Source: an uncultured Oscillospiraceae bacterium (GTDB lineage Bacteria; Bacillota; Clostridia; Oscillospirales; Ruminococcaceae). Taken from it: 17,909 bases of DNA. Positions 14,936 through 17,909 of the stretch are shown here, piece after piece. Where the stretch lies: the NCBI GenBank assembly GCA_958448395.1, contig CAUDDP010000047.1, positions 1 to 17,909 on the forward strand, read 5' to 3'. Made by a program: the position numbers and the translations under genes. The notes under the pieces are model-generated. The model was not told where the DNA came from. It saw nothing but the letters and a program-made list of their open reading frames with translations, and did no database searches. How positions within the stretch are numbered: the stretch's first letter is position 1; each line of letters starts with the position of its first letter.

Positions 14936-15355
14936 ATGGGTAAAAAAATGAGTTTATTATTAGCACTTGCAATGGGTGCAGCAGTTGGCTTAACTGGCTG
15001 TGGAGAAACAACAGTAGCTGTGAAAAACGGTTTGCCGCAGGAATTTAGTGCATATGATGGAGAGACACTTGCAAGTACAATCACAATCAATGATGTGCAG
15101 TGTAATGTAACAGATAATAAACTTTCTGTAGAAGTACTTGGAGAATGCACCTATGTGAATGAAGATTTGGTAGTTGAGGATGTCGTGCAGGCAGCACCAT
15201 CCATTGATGTTCGCTTACTGGACGAGGACGGAAAGGAAGTTTCTTCTCAGTTGGGACAGGTGCATTTGACGTTAACAGAGGGACAGGAAATCAAGGAAAG
15301 TTATACATTTACACTTTCTGACAGTGGTACATATACAGTGGAGCTTTATGATTAA
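14936..15355 (+). CDS. Small lipoprotein with a beta-rich domain
   Basis: 139 aa. Signal peptide with lipobox LTGC (Cys22). The mature part is about 117 residues with alternating beta patterns (ITINDVQCNV, KLSVEVLGECTYV, SYTFTLSDSGTYTVELYD), resembling small immunoglobulin-like or FxLYD-type lipoprotein domains; no specific family is claimed. AGGAGG lies 8 nt before the ATG at 14936. The 24 bases up to and including the ATG are nearly the same as those before the zinc-ribbon gene at 17124. The 193-bp gap upstream (14743-14935) shows no convincing promoter. A terminator follows the stop. Confidence 0.8.
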   Translation: MGKKMSLLLALAMGAAVGLTGCGETTVAVKNGLPQEFSAYDGETLASTITINDVQCNVTDNKLSVEVLGECTYVNEDLVVEDVVQAAPSIDVRLLDEDGKEVSSQLGQVHLTLTEGQEIKESYTFTLSDSGTYTVELYD

Positions 15356-15364
15356 AATGATAGG

Positions 15365-15398
15365 AAAGCAGTTCCGGCGTTGTGTCGGGGCTGCTTTT
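15365..15398 (+). terminator. Terminator of the 139-aa lipoprotein gene
   Basis: AAAGCAG (15365-15371) pairs with CTGCTTT (15391-15397), with an inner CCG/CGG, ending in a T4 run 10 bp after the stop codon. Confidence 0.75.
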
Positions 15399-15413
15399 GA
15401 TTTTATAGGCAAC

Positions 15414-15451
15414 AAAAACCACCTGCCGGAGCAGACCAGCAGGTGGTTTTT
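15414..15451. terminator. Bidirectional terminator between convergent genes
   Basis: AAAAACCACCTGC (15414-15426) and GCAGGTGGTTTTT (15439-15451) form a perfect 13-bp stem with a 12-nt loop. The A5 and T5 ends make it work in both directions. It abuts the XRE gene's stop codon (15453) and backs up the terminator of the lipoprotein gene opposite. Confidence 0.9.
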
Positions 15452-15452
15452 G

Positions 15453-15698
15453 TCATACTTTGCAGGATAGTTGATGTTCGATTTCCCGTACAATGTCACT
15501 CATTTTGACATCCAAGGCGGTGGAAATCCGATAGAGCGTTTCGAGTGTCGGTTTTCGTTCCCCTCGTTCAATGGCACTTAAATGGGTTCTGCCAATGTCA
15601 GCCAGTCCGCTCAAGACTTCTTGAGAAATGCCCTTTTCCTTTCGATATTTTGATATCACTTTACCGACAATTTTCGGGTCTAATGTAGAATCATACAC
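15453..15698 (-). CDS. XRE-family helix-turn-helix regulator
   Basis: 81 aa, almost entirely one Cro/C1-type HTH domain (about 10-70): helices 2 and 3 lie in ISQEVLSGLADIGRTHLSAIERG, followed by KPTLETLYRISTALDV, the usual end of the fold. No sensor domain. The start appears to be GTG at 15698, with GGGGTGA a few bases upstream on the minus strand; the next in-frame Met is past the HTH. It is convergent with the 139-aa lipoprotein gene and divergent from the 367-aa lipoprotein gene. An inverted repeat overlaps its RBS, so it probably controls itself and perhaps the divergent lipoprotein. Resemblance to stand-alone regulators in mobile elements is possible, but no integrase is nearby. Confidence 0.88.
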   Translation of the reverse strand: MYDSTLDPKIVGKVISKYRKEKGISQEVLSGLADIGRTHLSAIERGERKPTLETLYRISTALDVKMSDIVREIEHQLSCKV

Positions 15699-15707
15699 AG
15701 AATCACC

Positions 15708-15728
15708 CCAGTAATCATAATATACTGG
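15708..15728. promoter_or_regulatory. Inverted repeat CCAGTA-N9-TACTGG, candidate XRE operator
   Basis: CCAGTA (15708-15713) and TACTGG (15723-15728) are a perfect 6-bp inverted repeat, 15 bp (about 1.5 turns) from half-site to half-site, directly upstream of the XRE start and overlapping its RBS. The size suits a Cro/C1-like dimer. Only its position supports this function. Confidence 0.45.
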
Positions 15729-15777
15729 AAAATTCGACCTGTTGAATACATATGTGGTAGTAGTTGAGAAATTTATA

Positions 15778-15786
15778 TGCTATAAT
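15778..15786 (+). promoter_or_regulatory. Extended -10 promoter of the 367-aa lipoprotein gene
   Basis: TGCTATAAT is a perfect -10 with the extended TGN element. No -35 fits at 16-18 bp (TTGAGA at 15764 is too close), which an extended -10 tolerates. Start near 15793, 46 nt before the gene. Confidence 0.6.
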
Positions 15787-15838
15787 AGAAAAAGAAAAGT
15801 TATTTTGTTGTTTTTGTGGAAAATGAGGAGGTAGTGTT

Positions 15839-16942
15839 ATGAAAACATATCAAAAGGGAATTTGTTTGGCAGTGGCTGCGGTGGTGATAGCAGGGGGCTT
15901 GACGGGATGCGGAGAGAAGTCAACAATCCGTACAAAGGAGATTGGAGCAGGGGTAAGTTCACCGGAAAAGGCTGCTGAAACTTATATAAATGGATTGATA
16001 AACAATGGAGAGCTTTTGTTGACCGTTGTGCCAGAGGAATATTTAGAATATCTGGAGGATGAATATTATTTAACAGAAGATCAATTGAGAGAAAAAGTTG
16101 AAGCTTATGTTTATAATGAGCATGGAGAGGCTGAAGTAGTATCTTTTGAAATTATACAAAAAAATAATTATCATGACATGCAGGATTTAAATAAGACTTT
16201 ATCAGAATTAAATGTTGATAAATCAGAAGAAGCATATGAGCTAGAATTTAGTTTTCAGGATGAAAATGGTTATGGGGATGATAATATGGATGATAGCTGC
16301 TTTGAATACAAAGGCAAGTGGTATTCATGGGCAGCAATGGAAGAAATAGAAGATATTGCGAAATGTGCAGACAGTATCATAGATTGGAAACATGCAGAAG
16401 TGTGTACTTCTCCTGAAATGGCGGCAGAAGCCTATTATAAAGGAAGGTTTGAAAATATTTCATATTTTTTTATCGCAGTGCCACCAACATTTATAGAGTA
16501 CTTAGAAGAGGAATATAGTTTAACAGAAAAAGAATTGAAAGAAAAAGTAGAAGCGGGGACATCTAAGTATAGGTATGAAGGATTTGATAGAGTAATAGAG
16601 TTTGATGTTATTGATGTTAAATATTATTCTTATGATGATAACAGATTAAGACATTATCGTTCGTCTTATAATAATGAGACGGGAGAAAGTTATGAGTGGT
16701 ATTATAGTATAGTTGATGAGTTAGAAAAGAACTTACAAAATGCTGGAATAAAAAATTCCAGCGAAAGCTATTATGCGATCTATTATGAATGTGAGATTGC
16801 TGATATGGAAGGAAACAGTCGGACTAGCTATAATAGCGGACCAGATGACATAGGAGATCCTGGAGTTATATTTAAAACAGATTTGGAAGAAGGATATTAT
16901 TCAGCAGATGTAATAGAATGGTTAAATCAGTGTTTAGAATAA
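15839..16942 (+). CDS. Lipoprotein with two tandem repeat domains
   Basis: 367 aa. Signal peptide with lipobox LTGC (Cys24). The mature part is a duplication: unit 1 starts at 41 (SPEKAAETYINGL) and unit 2 at 191 (SPEMAAEAYYKGR). Both continue into VPxxxxEYLExEYxLTExxLxEKVEA (units at 64-89 and 214-239) and an EF-D/Q strand. The sequence is rich in Tyr, Glu and Asp. The family is not recognised; the pattern recalls clostridial surface lipoproteins of the DUF5105-like sort, but this is a guess. GAGGAGG lies 8 nt before the ATG. Codon use is far more AT-rich than in the arg genes, so this gene was perhaps acquired separately. It diverges from the XRE gene and is followed by a fragment that may be a remnant of a related gene. 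Confidence 0.82.
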   Translation: MKTYQKGICLAVAAVVIAGGLTGCGEKSTIRTKEIGAGVSSPEKAAETYINGLINNGELLLTVVPEEYLEYLEDEYYLTEDQLREKVEAYVYNEHGEAEVVSFEIIQKNNYHDMQDLNKTLSELNVDKSEEAYELEFSFQDENGYGDDNMDDSCFEYKGKWYSWAAMEEIEDIAKCADSIIDWKHAEVCTSPEMAAEAYYKGRFENISYFFIAVPPTFIEYLEEEYSLTEKELKEKVEAGTSKYRYEGFDRVIEFDVIDVKYYSYDDNRLRHYRSSYNNETGESYEWYYSIVDELEKNLQNAGIKNSSESYYAIYYECEIADMEGNSRTSYNSGPDDIGDPGVIFKTDLEEGYYSADVIEWLNQCLE

Positions 16943-16957
16943 TTTTATAATCAGTAA

Positions 16958-17056
16958 AAAAGTAATGATAAGGAAGCATGCTGGATAGAATTTGACAAGT
17001 TCAGTAATGGCTTTCTTTACAGTATTGATGGCAAATGATATTATGATCCTGAATAA
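16958..17056 (+). pseudogene. Decayed 3' end of a lipoprotein-like gene
   Basis: In one frame, 16958-17035 reads 26 codons ending IEFDKFSNGFLYSIDGK. Then comes TGA (17036-17038) where a Trp codon TGG would give GKWYYDPE, and a natural TAA at 17054-17056. EFxF...GKWY also occurs in unit 1 of the preceding lipoprotein (EFSFQD...YKGKWYSW), so this may be the tail of a lost copy. No start codon or RBS is left. Chance cannot be ruled out for so short a stretch. Confidence 0.4.
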
Positions 17057-17123
17057 TTGTTGGATAATTAGTTATACATGGTATATGTAGAATAAAAATA
17101 TTATATTTTAGGAGGAAATAAAA

Positions 17124-17552
17124 ATGCGTTTTTGTCCTTATTGTGATGCTCAAAATACAGATAGTGCTCTACATTGTGGTCAATGTGGAAGAGCACTTCC
17201 ACCAGTTGAAAAAGATGTAAAAGAAGAAGCGTGGGACTCTCTTTTAAAACCCCCTATAAACTATGTGCCGAGATCGGGAGGCTTATTTAAGAATGCAGGA
17301 CCGAAGCTGAAAGTGCTTGCGAAGGTGATTTTTGTCATTTCTCTGATTATTGGAGAAATTCTGGGGATTGTGAGTATTGCAGCAGGAGCAGATAGCTATG
17401 ATGGAGAAATATTTATTACAATTGGTGTGATCCTTGTAATTATCAGCCCATTACTTGCATGGCTGAGTGCAATCGTCATGTATGCATTTGGGGAATTGTG
17501 TGAGAATGTAAATGACATTCGATATTATGCATCGCAGTCAAAGCAAAAATAA
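17124..17552 (+). CDS. Zinc-ribbon protein with two membrane helices
   Basis: 142 aa. The N-terminal zinc ribbon has Cys4/Cys7 and Cys18/Cys21 (CPYC...CGQC). After a linker with LKPPINYVPR come two membrane helices at about 65-87 and 96-121, with a short acidic loop between them and a cytoplasmic tail. Such zinc-ribbon plus membrane proteins are common in clostridia and mostly of unknown role. AGGAGG precedes the ATG in a leader (from 17103) almost the same as that of the 139-aa lipoprotein. It stands alone, closed by a terminator 20 bp downstream. It shares the ribbon-then-membrane plan with the 274-aa protein in the arg cluster, but not the outer domain. Confidence 0.8.
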   Translation: MRFCPYCDAQNTDSALHCGQCGRALPPVEKDVKEEAWDSLLKPPINYVPRSGGLFKNAGPKLKVLAKVIFVISLIIGEILGIVSIAAGADSYDGEIFITIGVILVIISPLLAWLSAIVMYAFGELCENVNDIRYYASQSKQK

Positions 17553-17572
17553 ACAATAAAATACTTTTCGTG

Positions 17573-17606
17573 AAACCGCTCTGGAGTAAAAACCGGAGCG
17601 GTTTTT
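17573..17606 (+). terminator. Terminator after the zinc-ribbon gene
   Basis: AAACCGCTCTGG (17573-17584) pairs with CCGGAGCGGTTT (17593-17604), 12 bp with one G-U, 8-nt loop and T5 end. The arms resemble the argF terminator. Confidence 0.9.
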
Positions 17607-17670
17607 GCAATAGGGGGAGAAATTATGCAGATTACCCAAAAAGTTGAAAGAAATCTTAACAAATTCATAC

Positions 17671-17706
17671 TTGACAAAGAGAAAAAAATGCGATATAATA
17701 ATAAAG
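17671..17706 (+). promoter_or_regulatory. Strong promoter P1 of a probable stable-RNA operon
   Basis: TTGACA (17671-17676), 17-bp spacer, TATAAT (17694-17699), then 6 nt and GCTGTCGCAC (17706-17715), whose first G is the expected start. A/T-rich sequence upstream could act as an UP element. An identical arrangement follows 149 bp later. Tandem perfect promoters starting with G are typical of Firmicute rRNA operons, where the starting GTP links output to growth. Confidence 0.8.
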
Positions 17707-17819
17707 CTGTCGCACGAGAGAGCGGAAGTTAAGGAAGCAAGCGAAGGAAGGGAAAACCTGAGGGAAAAGGTGGAACGGGAGTTCAACACCAAGGGAAAAG
17801 AACTTCACAATTTGTTTAC

Positions 17820-17855
17820 TTGACAAAGAGCTGGAGACGTGATATAATGGACAGG
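17820..17855 (+). promoter_or_regulatory. Strong promoter P2 of a probable stable-RNA operon
   Basis: TTGACA (17820-17825), 17-bp spacer, TATAAT (17843-17848), 6 nt, then GCTGTCGCAC (17855-17864). Hexamers, spacers and the first ten transcribed bases equal those of P1. The transcript runs off the right edge. No rRNA or tRNA sequence is reached inside the window, so the identity of the operon is inferred. Confidence 0.8.
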
Positions 17856-17909
17856 CTGTCGCACTGGAAGGAAGGGCGAAGGGAAGGATAAATGAGCGGG
17901 GCTGGAAAG

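Noticed and set aside
17625..17732. 35-codon plus-strand frame with a GGGGGAG ribosome site
   Set aside because: It runs straight through the -35 and -10 of promoter P1 and ends in its leader. The peptide is mostly charged with no domain. Most likely chance, although the RBS is good.
1..17909. CRISPR array, tRNA, transposase, integrase or phage genes
   Set aside because: No regularly spaced repeats, no cloverleaf with TTCGA-type T-arm, and no protein with such motifs was found on reading both strands.

Overview
The window looks like a chromosomal segment of an endospore-forming anaerobic Firmicute, most likely a clostridium of the Ruminococcus/Oscillospiraceae type. This rests on spo0A and spoIVB, a complete acetyl-cycle arginine cluster, consensus sigma-A promoters, AGGAGG-type ribosome binding sites, and several lipoproteins with LTGC lipoboxes. 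The genus is inferred from gene style only.

Region 1 (1-3013) is sporulation. spoIVB (minus strand) and spo0A (plus strand) are transcribed away from each other from a 382-bp gap. The gap carries two 0A boxes exactly 10 bp apart in front of the spo0A promoter. In Bacillus and most clostridia the two genes lie in tandem. A flavin-reductase-family gene follows spo0A.

Region 2 (3014-13856) is arginine biosynthesis, all on the plus strand: argG, argH, argC (short type), argJ, argB, argD, argF. Together these cover N-acetylglutamate to arginine, with ArgJ recycling the acetyl group. carAB and argR are not in the window. The argG upstream region holds a short promoter-hairpin unit, three ArgR-box-like palindromes, a consensus promoter and an 80-nt leader that can fold into a pseudoknot and an SD-covering hairpin. 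Four genes with no obvious role in the pathway are interleaved: a 62-aa membrane protein, a phospholipase-C-like protein, and a translationally coupled pair made of a zinc-ribbon membrane protein and a single-pass secreted-domain protein. Hairpins after argG and after that pair probably tune expression inside the cluster.

Region 3 (13857-17552) is accessory: three lipoproteins (two with near-identical signal peptides, one with an internal duplication), a small XRE regulator read toward the second lipoprotein with an inverted repeat at its start, a decayed gene fragment, and a zinc-ribbon two-TM protein. The third lipoprotein and its surroundings are visibly more AT-rich than the arg genes.

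Region 4 (17553-17909) holds a terminator and then two perfect consensus promoters 149 bp apart, each with the same start sequence. This arrangement is typical of a stable-RNA (probably rRNA) operon that would begin just past the right edge. No complete tRNA, rRNA, CRISPR array, transposase or phage gene was seen.
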